Shown here: one piece after another, positions 22,713 to 36,498 of the stretch
How positions within the stretch are numbered: the first letter of the stretch is position 1
Layout: each line of letters opens with the position of its first letter
Source of the DNA: Agelaius tricolor
Lineage: Eukaryota; Chordata; Aves; Passeriformes; Icteridae
DNA length: 64,000 bases
Assembly (NCBI GenBank): GCA_023055355.1
Contig: JALJCS010000029.1
Location: forward strand, 1,488,001 to 1,552,000
Direction: 5' to 3'
Notes under the pieces: generated by a model
What the model was told of the DNA's origin: nothing
Database searches by the model: none
The model's input: the letters and a program-made list of their open reading frames with translations, nothing else
Position numbers and translations under genes: made by a program

Positions 22713-25700
22713 AAAGTACTGCCCCTGGCTAGCTGGAGCTTCTCCCTTCCCCAGGCCTGTGACCACCCTGTCCCACATTACTGCATGTCCCTGTCTCTCA
22801 GATCCAGAGGAAGCTGAGACATTTGTGACATTTGGATCCAATGACCAGGAAGGCATGGGAGGAACTGCACAGCTGAGCATCATTTCTGCCATGGAGATCC
22901 TCCAGCCCTGGCCCCCCTGGCCTCTCCCTGTGCAGGGGAAGATTCCATTCCATCACCCCTTGGACACCAGCAGTGTCTGTGTGGAGCTGGCTCCACAGGA
23001 GAATGGCATGGGAGGTGTGAAATAGCTCATGGAGTGCTGGTGCAGTGGGGACACATTTGGGCAGGGTACATCTTGATCAGGCCAAAAATATTGAAGGGGG
23101 GAGGAAAAAAGCCTGAAAACCAAATTTGGCTTTCCTCACCCTTTGGATGTGCTTCCAGCACTGGTGTTTGGGCACTGCAGCAGCCTGAGCTGTGTCCTGG
23201 ATTGTCAGATGGACACAGGCCCCTTCTGCTTGGGAGGCTGGATCCCATGAGTGTAAAAGCTCTAAATTGCTGTGATTTGTTGCAGAAGCAGATAGCAAAG
23301 AGTGAGGGTGTTGCCATCCTGGCAACTCTTGATTCCAGACTTGGAGAAATCAGTCAAACCCCTGGGTTTGGGGGCCAGTGCTGGCCTTGGCCAGTCTGGG
23401 CTGGGCAGACCCCCCTGTGCTGTGCCCATCAGGTGGCATTTTCTGTGCCATTCCCTCTGGAACAGGCAGCAAAGCAAAGCCTTGGAGCAGCAGATATTTC
23501 AAACATCCAGCTCAGCCTTAGCTGGGTTTGGCAGGACACAGCTACTTACACTGAGGGAATTCTATCCCACTCCTTCCCAGCTGTAAGTATCATTTTAGTG
23601 CTGTAAAGAGAATTAGTGCTTGATACCTATTTTGCAAAACCTTCCCAGCTAAGGTTTGAAAAAGCATTCTTTGGGAGGTGTATTTGTGCTACAAGTCAGC
23701 TTGTGAAATTCAGGCTTTGTGCAAGCTTCAGAGGAGGGGTTAAGTCTCTGCTCAGCTTTTCTTCTACTTAAAAACCTAAAAAAATTAATCCAGTTTATTA
23801 GCTCTTAAGAAGAAGTAGGACTATATAGAGAGCTGTTTCAGAAAAGAGGAGAGATAGGATTCTTCTTTTGATTCCTTTTAACAAATTTAAACATGAAAAC
23901 TAGGAAATGACAAAGGGAGGGAATTAAATCCTATTGGGAAGAGACAATGATGGGAGGGTTTGGTTTGAGGTTTTTTTCAGCAATTCAGGTTGATTTTCCT
24001 TTTTTTTTCCAAGTAAGATTGCGCTGAACTCGCATTTCTAGAAGATAGATTTCAGGAGTTCTGTGAAAAGAGTGATATTATTAAAATAAAAGGGTGAAGT
24101 CCAGAAAGGGTGGTGTGAGGACTGTACCTGTGGACCCTCTGAACCTGGAGACAGGAATTGGGAATCCCTGTGGTTCCTGGAGGAGCACAGGGGATGGCTG
24201 AGACCCCTGAGGAATTTGTGCTGTACCTGCTGCAGTGAAAGTCCTTGGACAGTGTTTGCAATCCTTGGGAGTTTCCACAGGGATAAACAAAGAATTTACA
24301 CAGCCTGAACCACATTTAAAAGGAGTTACTTTGTCTCTGGAGAATAAATCAGCACAACTCAGAGCCTGCAAAAGGGTTGGAATGGGCTAATCCAGTCAGC
24401 TTGTAAGGAAGGCTGGAAATGGCCTTTTGGATGTTTTGGGGTTTGTTTGTGCAACATTACAGGTACTCCCTGTGTACTTACTTAAATATTACAACAGAAG
24501 AATGCCCAGTCTCAGCTTTTGTTCTGAAAAATGAAACTTGTAAATGCTGTTTACTATGTGAAATTTGTGGTGTTGGAACACCTCAAGCATCATTTTTGGT
24601 GACATTTGGAGTGGCAGGGAGAGAACAAGGACTGTCTGTGGAGATGTTCACATTCGGGGGGGGGCTGGAACTTCCAGCCTTTCCCGAGGCTTTGGCTGCT
24701 CATGTCCATGCTCACAGGTGGATTGTTGGGACAGGAGTGACAGGCCCTGCTCAGCAGGGATGTCAGACTGCACAAGCACGAGCCAGGGCTGACACAATCT
24801 CAGGGATTAAACAAGGCTGACTGCTGTGATGGCAGCCCAGCCACAGCACCTTTCCTGCTCCTCCCTTCCAGGGATAATGCCAGCAAAGGGAGCCTTTTTT
24901 CTAAGGCTGTTCCCAGAGCAGGAATTCTTGTGGTCCAGGTAGGGTTTTGTCCATTTTCCTGCTGCCGTTTTCAGGCTGGCAGGAGCTGAGCTGTTCCTGT
25001 GGCACGGGATGCCCAGTGCTGTGCCCTGTTCCTGTTCTTCCTTCCAGCAGGGGCTGTGTTTGCTCTGGTGGATGGAAGCAGGTCCCTGGTGCCCCAGAGG
25101 AGGACATTGCCCCAAACCTCAGCCACTTGTCCCAGCTCTGCCCTGCGGGAGGTTTGAGCTGGGCACCTTCTGCTTGGAGAGCAGGATTTGCCAAGCTCTG
25201 AAGGCATCCCCACCCCACATTCCCTGAGCAGTAAGGAGTGTGCAGGGGCACAGGGGGAGGCCAGGAAAGGCAGGCTCCAAGGAGGAAGGGCAGGCAGGAC
25301 TCCCCTCCTGGGTGGTTTCTGGGGAGGAGAGAGTGCAAGATCTTCCCACAAGGGCAATGTCTGAGTCAGAGGAGCAACATCTCAAATGTGGTTTGCTGCT
25401 TCTGGCTGCCTGGGATAGTCCAGGCTGGAACCACAAATTGCTTGCAGGAGATTTTTGAGTCAAACATTCAAAATATGGTTGGGTTCTTTGTCTTCTTTAT
25501 TAATAGTTTCTGATTGAAACTCAAACACCTGGAGAACAGGAACTGAGTAAGTCCTACTTTGCTCCTGTGAAAAGCTCTTTAAGCTGATGACTGAAGGACA
25601 GATTCTAACTCACAGGTATTAATTCTTCTGTGTGCTTTATATCCATATAGAAATACAGAGAGGGGAAAGCTTTCATGTATTTATTAAAGAGATATATCTA

Positions 25701-26123
25701 TGTGGAGCATCCAGGTAGATCCTACCCAGTGCAAAATCTGTTTTCAGAATGTGTGTTAGCCTCCTTCTCCATGTTTATATAGGATTTTCTGCCTTGATTT
25801 AGGATTTTACTGAACAAACCAGAAGCGGTTAATGGATGCTTTTAATAAACAGCAAATTTTCCCATGATGCAGCCTCCTGTCCCTATCTGTGTGTCCTCAC
25901 CCCTTGGTCAGGGCCAGGCTGTGTGTGCTCAGGGCTCAGAAAAGCTCCTCTGCTTTCAGATGCATTAAAATTCTGGTCACCATCATGACCTTTCCCCTGC
26001 CTTGTTTTTTGTTCTTCTTTTCTGCCTCTTGGCACCACTTGCCTGAAGAAGACCAGGGAAATGAGACTTCCACTGACAGGTTGTCCACGAGTCTGGTGCC
26101 TCATGTGTACAGGTGTCTGGAGG

Positions 26124-26265
26124 TGGAATCATGGAATGTTTGAGTTGGAAAAGAGCTTCAAGCCCATCCAGTTCCAGCCCCTGCCATGGGCAGGGACACC
26201 TTCCACTAGACCAGGTTGTTCCAAGCCCCATCCTGGGATGGGGCAGCCACAGCTTCTCTGGGTAA
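26124..26265 (-). mobile_element. CR1 LINE 3' fragment, minus strand
   Basis: GGAATCATGGAATGTTTGAG, CCTGCCATGGGCAGGGACAC and CTTCCACTAGACCAGGTTGT are the reversed CR1 3' end. Confidence 0.85.
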
Positions 26266-26987
26266 CAAGTCCTGGGTATTTTGTAAATCCACAAAACCTT
26301 TTTAAAATCTGCCCACAGGCCTTTCTGGCTTGTGTATTTCTACCCCATCCTTCCAGATGTTCACACATGTTGAAACCTCTGTCCTAAGCTTTTCTCGGGT
26401 GTTGAGGGCTGTTTCACATCAGAAAAGAAAGCAGCAGAATTCCTGGTTTGCACCCTGCTAATCCATCACTCCAGTGCTGTGCTCCGGTGGATCTGAGGTC
26501 ACACACTGTGTGCCTCCTGCTCCCAGCAGCAGTAAATAAAAGCAAAGTGACAGTGGGAATGAGAATTAATCAAGAATGCCTGAAGCTGGCAGGCAGCCTG
26601 CAGGGTGCTCTGGGCTGTGCTCAGACCTCAGGAGATCCCAAAGCCAAGGTGGAGGGGCTTTGAAACCCCTGGCTCTGTTCCAGGCTTTGGGGAAGTAAAC
26701 TGCCAGCTCTAGGGGTTGAATTACATCTGAACTGCTTAATTAACATCATTACTCTGTAGCTGGCGTGGTAACATAAAGGATAAATTCATTTACTAATTGG
26801 GGGAGTAGCTGTTAAGGACCAGGGTTTGACTGGCTGGTGCTCAGAGATCTCCTGCAGGACTGGGTAGGGCAGCACTTCCATCCAGCAGGATTAACACTGG
26901 GGTCTGCTGTGTCCTGCTCTGAAAGCAGATTCACCATACCCTTTGCTCAGCCTGGAGTTTTGGCCTGTGATCCTTAATTCTCACCCA

Positions 26988-27240
26988 GAGTCATGGAGTC
27001 CTTGAGGCTGGAAAAGCCCTCCCAGACCATCAAGCCCACCCTGTGACTGATCCCCACCTTGTCACCAGCCCAGAACATTGAGTGCCACATCCAGGCCTTC
27101 CTTAGACACTCCAGGAACCTCCCTGGGCAGCCCCTTCCAGCTTTTCCAGGAAGAAATTCCTCCTGGTGTCCAAGCTGAACCTCCCCTGGCACAGCTTGGG
27201 GCTGTTTCCCCTTGTCCTGTTTGGACATGTCACCATGGCA
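26988..27240 (-). mobile_element. CR1 LINE 3' fragment, minus strand
   Basis: AGAGTCATGGAGTCCTTGAG, CCAGGAACCTCCCTGGGCAG and CCAAGCTGAACCTCCCCTGG match a diverged reversed CR1 subfamily. Confidence 0.8.
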
Positions 27241-28837
27241 ATGCCAGTATAGGTAAAAGGGATTTTTGTCCCTCCAGGAGCAGACTGCACTGTCCCAGCT
27301 GGACCCTGGGGCTCTGGGGTTCCCTTCCCTGCTGCTGGGGCTGAAGGACAGGGCAGATTCACTGCTCAGATCCATCCACTGCTCACAAGACATGAAAAAT
27401 TACTGCCACCCTTCAGCTTTGGTCTTTAATTGCTCCATTCATGGCCCTCTTCAGATTTTTTTTTTTGCTCTATTTAATTATTTAAACGTGTATTGTGACA
27501 GAAATGAGGTCAGCTCTTTGTTTTCTTAACTCTGGATGCATGAGATGCAAAACCAGGGTTGTAGCTGTGTGTGGATTTTGAACGGAATAATTCATTTATA
27601 ATAAATTTCTGACATTGCAAAAATAAAAACTGTTCTGGAGCTGTTGGTGCTAAAGCACATTTTTTCAGCAGGTGCAAATGTAGGTGTACTTCAAGCTGTC
27701 CCCTCAGCATGCCAGGGACAGAGGCTTTTGTGCTCAAATTCCAGTGGAGAAATGCTCAGGAATTTATTTGAGGGAAGGTGTTGCTGGGGAAAGAAGGTAT
27801 CTGGAAATAACCTCCTCAAGACAAGAGGCTCCCAGTTCATCAGAGCTGCATGAGGCTGAGATGCTGGGCAGTTCTTGTCAAAGGGGATGTGAGTGATACT
27901 GAACAACCTCAGGTGCTTTTCCCTGGTGGAAACCCCCCAGCTGAAGGGGAGGGCCAGGCCCTGCTCTAGGGAGGGATGATGAGAGAGAGGGGAGATCCTT
28001 TGTCAGGATAAAGTGCAGTGTCAGTGGAAGTGCTGTTCTGGAAGGGGTTTTGTGAGCAGCAGAAGCTCTCACAATTCCGTGGTCGTTTGTTAAAGTCGTG
28101 TCCTTTGCCTTCAGACAGAAAACCAGCCCAGAATTAGAGACCAGACTGTGCTCTATGCTCTGGCACTGAGGGCCACTGCAGAAAGCCATGGGGACTGGGA
28201 TGGATCTTGGCAGGGCTCCTGACCCTCATGTGGTGCTTTGGAGACAAGGCTGGGCCTGGCCACAAATTGAAGGGGACACTGGGGCTGTTCTGATGAGACA
28301 CCAAGTCATCCCCACAACTGAGCAGTGCAGATGCTTTGCAGAGGGGCCCTTTGTCTACAATTCACTTGTTCTACAACTTTTCCAAGAGCAAGGCTTGGTT
28401 CAAGTCCAGAATGGGAGGAGGATTGTGGGGATATTCCTTCCTGCCTTGATGTTTGTTCCTTATGGGGAGGTTTGTCATTTTCAATGCCTGTTTACCTGGG
28501 GAAGGTGACAGGGCTTTTGGGACAAATCATCTAAAACTGCTTCATCCCCTCCCATCCTCTGCAAGGCTGCAAAGCTGCTCTGGTCACCAGGTGATGCCGG
28601 TGTAGGAGGCTGAGGGAGCAGCAGCAGACAGCCCAGGTGAGCAGCTGGGATGCTCAGCCTCAGGGTAGGTGAAGTTCACAGACCTTGGAACAGCATCTGC
28701 ACTTCCAAATAACAGATTCACTGCACATAAAATGGAGAGCAGGCAGGGCAGGAAGGGATGGTTTCAAAAAGGCTCTCTCAAGGCACAGAAACCACATCAT
28801 AATAAACAGTGTGTGTGTAAAGGCAGAATCATTGACT

Positions 28838-29070
28838 TATGGAGTCATTTAGGATGGGAAAAACCTCCAAAATCATGGAGTTTAACCTTTGCCACAGCAC
28901 TGCCAAGCCACCACCAATCTCTGTCCCCAAGTGCCACATCAACACAGTTTTTTTAGCTCTTCCAGGGACTGTGACTCCACCCACCACTGCTCTGGGCAAC
29001 CTCTGCCAGGTCTTGACAACCTTTTCCATTAAAAAAAATACAACCTAATGTCCAACCTAACCCTCCTTAG
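28838..29070 (-). mobile_element. CR1 LINE 3' fragment, minus strand, old
   Basis: GGAAAAACCTCCAAAATCAT, CCAAGTGCCACATCAACACA and TAATGTCCAACCTAACCCTCC are recognisable reversed CR1 blocks with many changes. Confidence 0.75.
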
Positions 29071-30312
29071 GGCATCTTGTCCTAAAGATACTTCAGCAGT
29101 AAATCAGAGATGCATCATTATTGCTATTTGTAGCAAATATTTACTGGCACAGAGCCAGGTGGCAAAATACACAATCACAACATTTTCTGAAGTTCTCTCC
29201 TACCAGTTACACTGAGTGCACATGGGTTATTAAACTGATACTCTGAAGATAATTTGTAATGGATCTGTCTGGGTAATAAGAGGCTGAGAGTGCTGCTGTT
29301 GCACTCAGTAAATAGAGGTGCTTTGCCTCACCCTGTGTCACATTACAAATAAGTTTTGTTTAGAGGAGTCAATCACAGAATTCTCAGGGGAAACCTGATT
29401 TGAGCTTGTTCCCTAAATTGTGGGGGCTTTCCCAGAGTTACAGAGCAGGTTTGGGCCCCAAGTTTGTAAAATGCACGGAGCAGGTGTTCGTTGTCACTCT
29501 GAATTGTGTCACTCTGAGGATGTGCCACAGGCTGGGGGATGGAGGCATCAGAAATAAACACAGACTGTATTTTCCAAGACCTTAGAGCAGGTTTGACACC
29601 AAGGGCTCAGGTTTTGACAGATCAGGATTTTCTGTTTTCTAAATGGTGCATTTTAAAGTCATCTGTGGGTTAAAAACTGTGCCTTTATTTCAAACGTTGT
29701 GGTTTAGGTTTTGAAAAGCTGCCATCAGGGATATTAGATATTGAAGATGGTCTGTCTTAAATATTTCATCTCCTGGGCCTTGGCACCACTTTTCACTCTT
29801 TCTTCATAAAACTGATGGCTGCAGCTGCCAGAAAAGCAGATGATTTTCCATTTTGACTCCAGCTTTGTTCACAAAACCTCCCCATAACTGCTTCTGTTTC
29901 TTGTGCTTTCAAAATAATGTTTCACCCTTCCTTGAGGCTTGATCAGCTGCATCTCTAACACAGATTTTTTTTCCCTGGGAATACTCATGGTTTTTATCTC
30001 TAACCTTGCCCAGAGGCATTCCTTACCCTGTTAGTGATATTTTCCAAGCACTGGTAGTGTTGCTTCGTTCTGGAGCATCAGGGTGAATGGGGCTGGAAGG
30101 GAGCAGTGGCAGATACAGCAGGGTTTTGTTATTTCTGTGCTCCCAAGTGCCTGCTGTTTGTAAATGATATCATGGATGTCTGACCTGTGGCATAGCAGGC
30201 CTAACGGGGTCATGGGGGGTGTTCAAATAGTTCTTTGGGTTTGGACCTATAAAAAATCTCTTTACTCACTGGCAGTTTGTGTTTACAAGAACATGGTTCT
30301 GTTCTCTGATCT

Positions 30313-30352
30313 CATATATATATATACATACATACATACAAACATATATACA
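30313..30352. repeat. TA / TACA microsatellite
   Basis: (TA)n followed by (CATA)n over about 40 bp. Confidence 0.9.
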
Positions 30353-30472
30353 AGCTGCCATGGCCTGCCTGAGAAATGAGATTTAAGAAAATTGAGATCT
30401 CTATCTGCCAAAGCTGCTGATGCTGTAGGTGACCTCAAGCAAGGAATTCAGGAAGTTTTGGAAATAGGAAAG

Positions 30473-30745
30473 CAGGGGAATGGCTTCCCACTGCTGGAGG
30501 GCAGGGAGAGATGGGATATTGGGAATCGGGAATTGTTCCCTGTGAGGGTGGGCAGGCCCTGGCACAGGGTGCCCAGAGCAGCTGGGGCTGCCCCTGGATC
30601 CCTGGCAGTGCCCAAGGCCAGGCTGGACACTGGGGCTTGGAGCACTCTGGGACAGGGGAAGGTGTCCCTGCCCATGGCAGGGGTGGCATTGGATGGGGTT
30701 TAAGGTCCTTCCCAACCCAAGCCATCCTGGGATTCTGTAATTTTC
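30473..30745 (+). mobile_element. CR1 LINE 3' fragment, plus strand
   Basis: GGCAGGCCCTGGCACAGGGT, CAGCTGGGGCTGCCCCTGG and CCATCCTGGGATTCTGTAAT. Same young subfamily as 12238-12723 and inverted relative to 18520-18975. Confidence 0.9.
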
Positions 30746-33700
30746 TTTTGTTTTAACAACCTCAGGCAAGTAATTTTAAAGGTTTTTTGTTTGTTTTGCT
30801 CCAAAGGCTAGTGGTGGCTGCTGGCTTTGATGGAACCCTCCCCTGTGGTTGAGTGCAGAGCAGTTCGTGGCACATTTGGGCTGTGGGGTGAGGAGGGAGT
30901 TGTGTTTAATGCCTGCAAGGTCCATACAGTCATTTGTAGCTGTACATACACCCCCTCACTGCTGTGCTACATGGAGGATGGTGGAATTTCAGCTCCCTGA
31001 GCTCTGCTCTGGCTCTGAAGGTTTTGTTTGCGGCTCCAAGCTCTCATGTCACGACTGTAATTTTCTGAAGTGCAGAAAAGCAGCCCCCCATGCTGTGCCC
31101 ACCCTCCTCTCACCCCTGACCCACTGCTCCATGGTGGAATTTTGCTGAAGAGATGATGGATATGGAAGTGTTTAAATTACAGCATGGCAGGAGAGCAGGA
31201 ATGTCACTCACATGTCGAGGGCTGTAAATCCTGGGTTGAGTTCAAGGTCTGTCAGGCTGCCATTCAGAAATGGGCTGGTTCTGGGAGGAAAATGGCTCTT
31301 AGGGTTTCAGGCACTCGGTTTGTGTTGGGTTGTCTTGCTGGGCTCTTACTCCTCTGTACCTGTACAAAACCACTCATCCCCAAAGCCTGAGCCTAGCGTT
31401 TATCTACTCTGGCAAAGTTGTTCCTCTGAGGGACACAGGAACCACTGGGGCTCATGGCTGGTGTCACCTTCTCCCCCAGAGAACCACACACACCTGAGGA
31501 GTGATTTCCCAAGCAGTGAGGACAGACAGGGTGTCCCTCAGACCCAGCCCTGTGTCCCCACGTGTGCTCTGGGGGCTCCTATCTGGAATCCAGCAGCACA
31601 AGGAAATATAACTTTCAGGGGAGAAAAGCTGCAGTGGTTTCCATTAAAATATATTTTTTTCCTAGTGACTGTAATTAATTGATAATAAACTGATAATTAA
31701 TGCTGAGAGATTAATTTATGCTGTGGAATAAGACTAATAAGGGTTCACCACATAAATATAGCAAATTTTCTCCTCTGCCTTGTGCTCTGTCCATTTCTAT
31801 TTTCCCTCTTATCTCGTGCTTGTTCCTCCCTCGTGTCCATGAGCTGTAATTCCAGGTGGAGTGCTGAAGTTTTAGTGTTTCATTCAGAAATAAAGTGCTT
31901 TTATGTTTCCTTAGTGCAAACTCCCTTTAAGTTTTAAAGATTTATAATTTCCTTCAAGTTACAATAACACACCAGAAGTCATGGAATCACTTTGGTAAAC
32001 AAATGTAAGTGTAGATAAAGTGACCTCAGGCACCAGCTAAAAACACTTCCTGGGTGAACTCCCTGGGATGGATTTTATCCATCTTGCTTTCTGTTTTGAC
32101 TAAATCTCTAAACCATTTTCTGCTGTGACTTGAAACAGGAAAGGGCTGAAGGGTCAGTCTGGAATAACATACAGAGCCCGAGCCCCAGACAGCTGTAAGA
32201 GTCACCCATGGCAGAGTTAACCTGCCCTGCTGGATGCTGCTGCTTTTCCAGCCATTTAATCTGTGGTGTTTTCTTACTGAGGGGTCAAACTGAAGTGACT
32301 TTCGCCTTATACTTTCATCTCATTTTCTGCGCTTGCTCTCCATGTGGGCTGCAAGGTTCAGGAGAGCATCCATGTGTTCTCTCTGAGGAAATAAGCATTT
32401 GAACCAGAAGAGAAAGGTCTATCCCTGTCTTAAAATAAATAAATCCTAAGTGCTGTAGAGCAAATGCAGTCAGACTGAGGGACAGGAAGGTTGTGTGTGC
32501 TGGAGCTCAGTGCAGCCAGGCCGGCTTGGAGAGGGATTGATGGACAGGGTGGCATCCTGCCTGCTGACATGGAGACAGATCCAGCTGGAAACAGCAGTTT
32601 TTCTTACATAGCAAGAAGATCTATAAATCTTTAATACAAGATTCTAGTGTGTAAGTTTTGTGAATGGATGGTACCACAAATCCTGGCAGCAGCTGGACCT
32701 CACTTGCAGGCTGGGTGCCTCTGGGTGTTGCTCAGGGCAGAGCAGGAAGAGTTTTCTGCCAGATGCTGAGTGGAAACAGTTAAACCCACATACAAATATT
32801 CCACTATGGAACTGACCCAGACTTAGGGGAGCCCCAGTTAGAAAAGAGCATGATTCTTGTACTGATAATTGAAGAGTTTAAGGGATGATGGAGCAAAGTG
32901 GGCTTTGACTGGGGGAATGAAACTGCAGGGAAAGGTTTAAAATTGCTTCCTCTCAGATTTGCAGTGGATAATGTCTGTCTGTTGGTAATGAAGCCATCAC
33001 TGAGCTGCAGCAATCAGGATGGGAAGAATGGCAGTGGGAATGACACTGCTGCTCAAGTGCCACAGGATTGAGCTGAGCTTTAGGGAGTAGGAAACTGCTC
33101 CAGGCTGTGGCTGCTCATTGTCCTCCGCAGGCCATTTGTTCAGCAGAGCTAAAAATATTCCTTGTGGAGCTGGGCTCTGGGACCCTGTCCCTCCCCATCT
33201 CCTCCTGTGCCAAGTGAAGCCTGGGAGTGTCTCTGATCTGTGATCTTGCAGTGCTGGTGCCACTGACGGAGGGTTCAGATCTCTGGCTCACTGGAAATTA
33301 AATCAGTTCAGTAGTCTCCAATCATTTCTTTAGCATGACATTTCTCCTTGCTTTGATAATCAGAAAAAGATCAGCAGCTCTGTGCAGAGGCTGAAATCTC
33401 ACCAGGCATCTCATCCTACCCAGCAGAGTGAGGGAGAACAGATCAGGATGGGAAAAGAGTAGGGATGAGACCAGATTTTCCATTCTGAGAGAAATTCCAG
33501 ATTCTTCATGATGCTTTTCATTGTGAATGTTTCTGTAAAAAGCAGTATCAAAAAATACTTCGATTTTTTTTTCAAGAGGAACTTGTTTTTAAGTTGGTGG
33601 TCAATTTTTCCTTTTAAAGATCCTGAAACTATTTAATGGCATTATTGAAATCTTCACTTGATATTTGAATTTGATTTTTTTATTTTAAAGAATTTTGTCA

Positions 33701-34684
33701 CAGCCAGGTTTGTAGTTGAAGGTCTGAATCTGGGAAATCACTTTGTGCTTAACTTCACCTCTTATGTCCCACTGAAGTGAATGGGATTTAAGCCTGTGCT
33801 TCTGTAAATCAGGACAATTAATAATTATGGAAATGAAAAGTAATTATTGAATTAGAAAATGAGAGGCTGATCAAAAATTTATTTGTGCAGCAGTTTATGG
33901 AAATCATTAAAAACACAAAGAAGTCATTTTTGCCATATTGATGTTGAGTGCCTGAAACCCCAGAAATTATGAGCTTTGATATAAAATACAGTTAACAACA
34001 CAAGACCAACTTGACAGGCACTTACTTGTGTGTCTGATATTTTATTAGCTCTAAATTTAAAAAGAATCCTTTTGCTAAACCTTTCTGGTGCTTGAGAATT
34101 TGCAGGAAAGGGGAGCAAGGTATACAGTTTTTATATTGGTAAGTGATATTATATGGTTTCCAGTTATATTGGAAACCTTTGTGGTACTTTGGATCTGGGA
34201 TGAGGCTGCTGCTGTTGCTGCTGCTTTGGCTGTGGCTCTCTGGGAGTCTGGCTGGGAGAATCCAGACTGTGCTTTCCTGTGCTGGAGATCTAAGGGGAAG
34301 CATTAAATACTGTCCAGTTCCTTCCTCGATTGCTGCAGTGATTCCTTCCTGTAAAGTTAATTGCATCCCATGTAAATGTGGCTTAAAAATTCATCACTCA
34401 GGCTCCAAATCTGCAAAAAAATTGGCTTAATACAATTTGAAGTGCAGCCTAAAGCATGGGAGCTTTTTGAAATAAGTTATGCCAGGCTTAAAGTTGTAGA
34501 ATATTGGTAAATACTCCCCTTTAGGGTGTTGGAATAACATTCTGCTGGGTGGAAATGTGTGTTACTGCTCCTGAGGTGCTGCTCTGTGCCAGCACAGCCT
34601 GCGCACGGCCACTCTGAGTGAGACAGGAATGGGCAGCCCCGTTCCCAGAAGGTGGAGGGGCAGCTGCTGAGCTCTTCTGAGAGA

Positions 34685-34950
34685 ACTGACAGGTCCTGAG
34701 GAACAGCTGGAGCTGTGCCAGGGGAGGTTTAAGTTGGATTTAGAGAAAGATTTTTCCCCCAGAGGGTGCTGGCACTGCCCAGGCTCCCCAGGGAATGGGC
34801 ACAGCCCCAAGGCTGCCAGAGCTCCAGGAGCCTTTGGACAGCGCTGCCAGGGATGCCCAGGGTGGGATTGTTGGGGGATCTGGGCAGGGACAGCAGTGGA
34901 ATGATGATCCTGTGGGTCCAACTCAGGATATTCTATGATTCCATGAAGTA
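34685..34950 (+). mobile_element. CR1 LINE 3' fragment, plus strand
   Basis: GCCAGGGGAGGTTTAAGTTG, GGTGCTGGCACTGCCCAGGC and TATTCTATGATTCCATGA, with the 8-bp tail unit visible twice. Confidence 0.9.
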
Positions 34951-35079
34951 AACTATGATCCTTTTGCACAAGAGCCTGATGTCCACAATCCTAGGCTGAG
35001 TGACCTGGGAATGGTGATGAGGTTCTGGCCTCCAGGCACCTACAGCATCCTTCTCCTGGAGCCTGGGCTGCTGGCAGGG

Positions 35080-35235
35080 ACAGCTCAGGGATAGCTCAGG
35101 GATGAGAGTGCTCAGGGAAAGCTCAGGGATGGCTCAGGGGTGGGAGAGCTCAGGAAGAGCTCAGGGAGAGCTCAGGGATGGCTCAGGGAGAGCTCAGGGA
35201 TGGCTCAGGTATGGGAGAGCTCAGGGAGAGCTCTG
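35080..35235. repeat. Short minisatellite of AGCTCAGGGA / GGCTCAGGGA units
   Basis: About 14 irregular 10-13 bp units built on GAGCTCAGGGA with GGCTCAGG and GGGAGAGCTC variants. Direct order, no inverted copies. Confidence 0.9.
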
Positions 35236-36344
35236 CTGGTTGCTTAGCAGCTGCGAGCTGCAGTTTGGAGGTGCAGGAGCTGAGGATCCCGGTTCCCTGC
35301 CCGCGCTCCGGCTCTGCTGCCTGCCCTTGCTCCAGGAGCCTCCCAGAGACACTGCTGCTGGTGTGGGGTAAGCTGTCCCTGCTCATCCATCACCTTTTCC
35401 TGCTGCTGTCAGCCCTGTGACCGGGATGGTGTGGGATCCCGCACACCCTGGCACAGCAGGGGCTAACCCAGCTCTGCCTCCTGGCTGCTTTTAACTCTTA
35501 CTGTCCTCATTCATGGCAACCAGGCTGCAAAGCTCCAGGCCAGCCTTTAAAATGAAATAGAATGGAATTAATGACAGGTTCAGAAACGTTTGACAGATCA
35601 TTTTGTTGTTTGGGTGGTCACAGAGGAATGAAATGCCCGCTTTGGTGGCAGAGGCAGATCCAGGATCACAGGGATTTCTCGGGCTGCTGTTCCCTACATT
35701 GGTGACTGAACCTTGAAGGTCACACTGGCAGCTCAGTGAGAGAGCAAGAATCTCTTAATTGTAAAAGATGGAGAAATGGGGAAGGCTGACAGCTCCCTGA
35801 ACAGAATTGGCCTTGCACTCCTGGTTTTATTTTTCTCCTATAGACAGAAGTGAAATGACATAATGTGGAAATCCCAAATCATTTATCCTGTGTAGGTGCC
35901 TCTTTGTAGGATTGTGAAATACGGTGATTTCTCATGAACTGAAAGCAGAGTCTATGGACACAGTCACAGTGTGGAGTTGTCTTAAATCATTGGGACAGAA
36001 TGTAGCTGGATTGGAGGGTCTATATCTGCAATTGCCTCGCAGGCTTTGGATATTAATGTAAAACTGATGCCTAGAACTTTGCTGATAAAGAAGTCAGCAT
36101 AGAGGAATTATGCCTGGGAATTCAGAGTAGGCCATGCCTTTTGTATCCCAGGGGAGAGGGCACCTGGCAGAGCCCTGCCAGCCAGCCACAGCAGGTCAGC
36201 ATTTACAGATCTGTCCCCTCTTGTGTCCCCCTTACCCCACGCATCCCCTGTTTTCTGCTCCACTTTCAGGCATCCCTGTGTCACTTCCAGTCCCTGGCAC
36301 TGCCTCTGTGTGCCCGTGTAACCCAGAGCAATCCCATCCCTTGA

Positions 36345-36498
36345 TTCCTTCCACATTCCTGGCAGTGTCCAAGGCCAGCCTGGAGAGGGCTTGGAGCAAA
36401 CTGGGACAGGGGAAGGTGTCTGTGCCCATGGCAGGGGTGGGACTGGATGGGCTTTAAGTTCCCTTCTATCCCAAACCACTCTGGAATTCTGTGATTAA
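36345..36498 (+). mobile_element. CR1 LINE 3' fragment, plus strand
   Basis: CATTCCTGGCAGTGTCCAAG, GAAGGTGTCTGTGCCCATGG and CCCAAACCACTCTGGAATTC, ending TGTGATTA. It lies about 790 bp before the PX core exon. Confidence 0.85.

Noticed and set aside
22372..23025. 217-codon Phe/Ser/Leu-rich frame resembling a membrane protein
   Set aside because: It is the translated polypyrimidine tract; TTT, CTC and TTC codons mimic hydrophobic segments.
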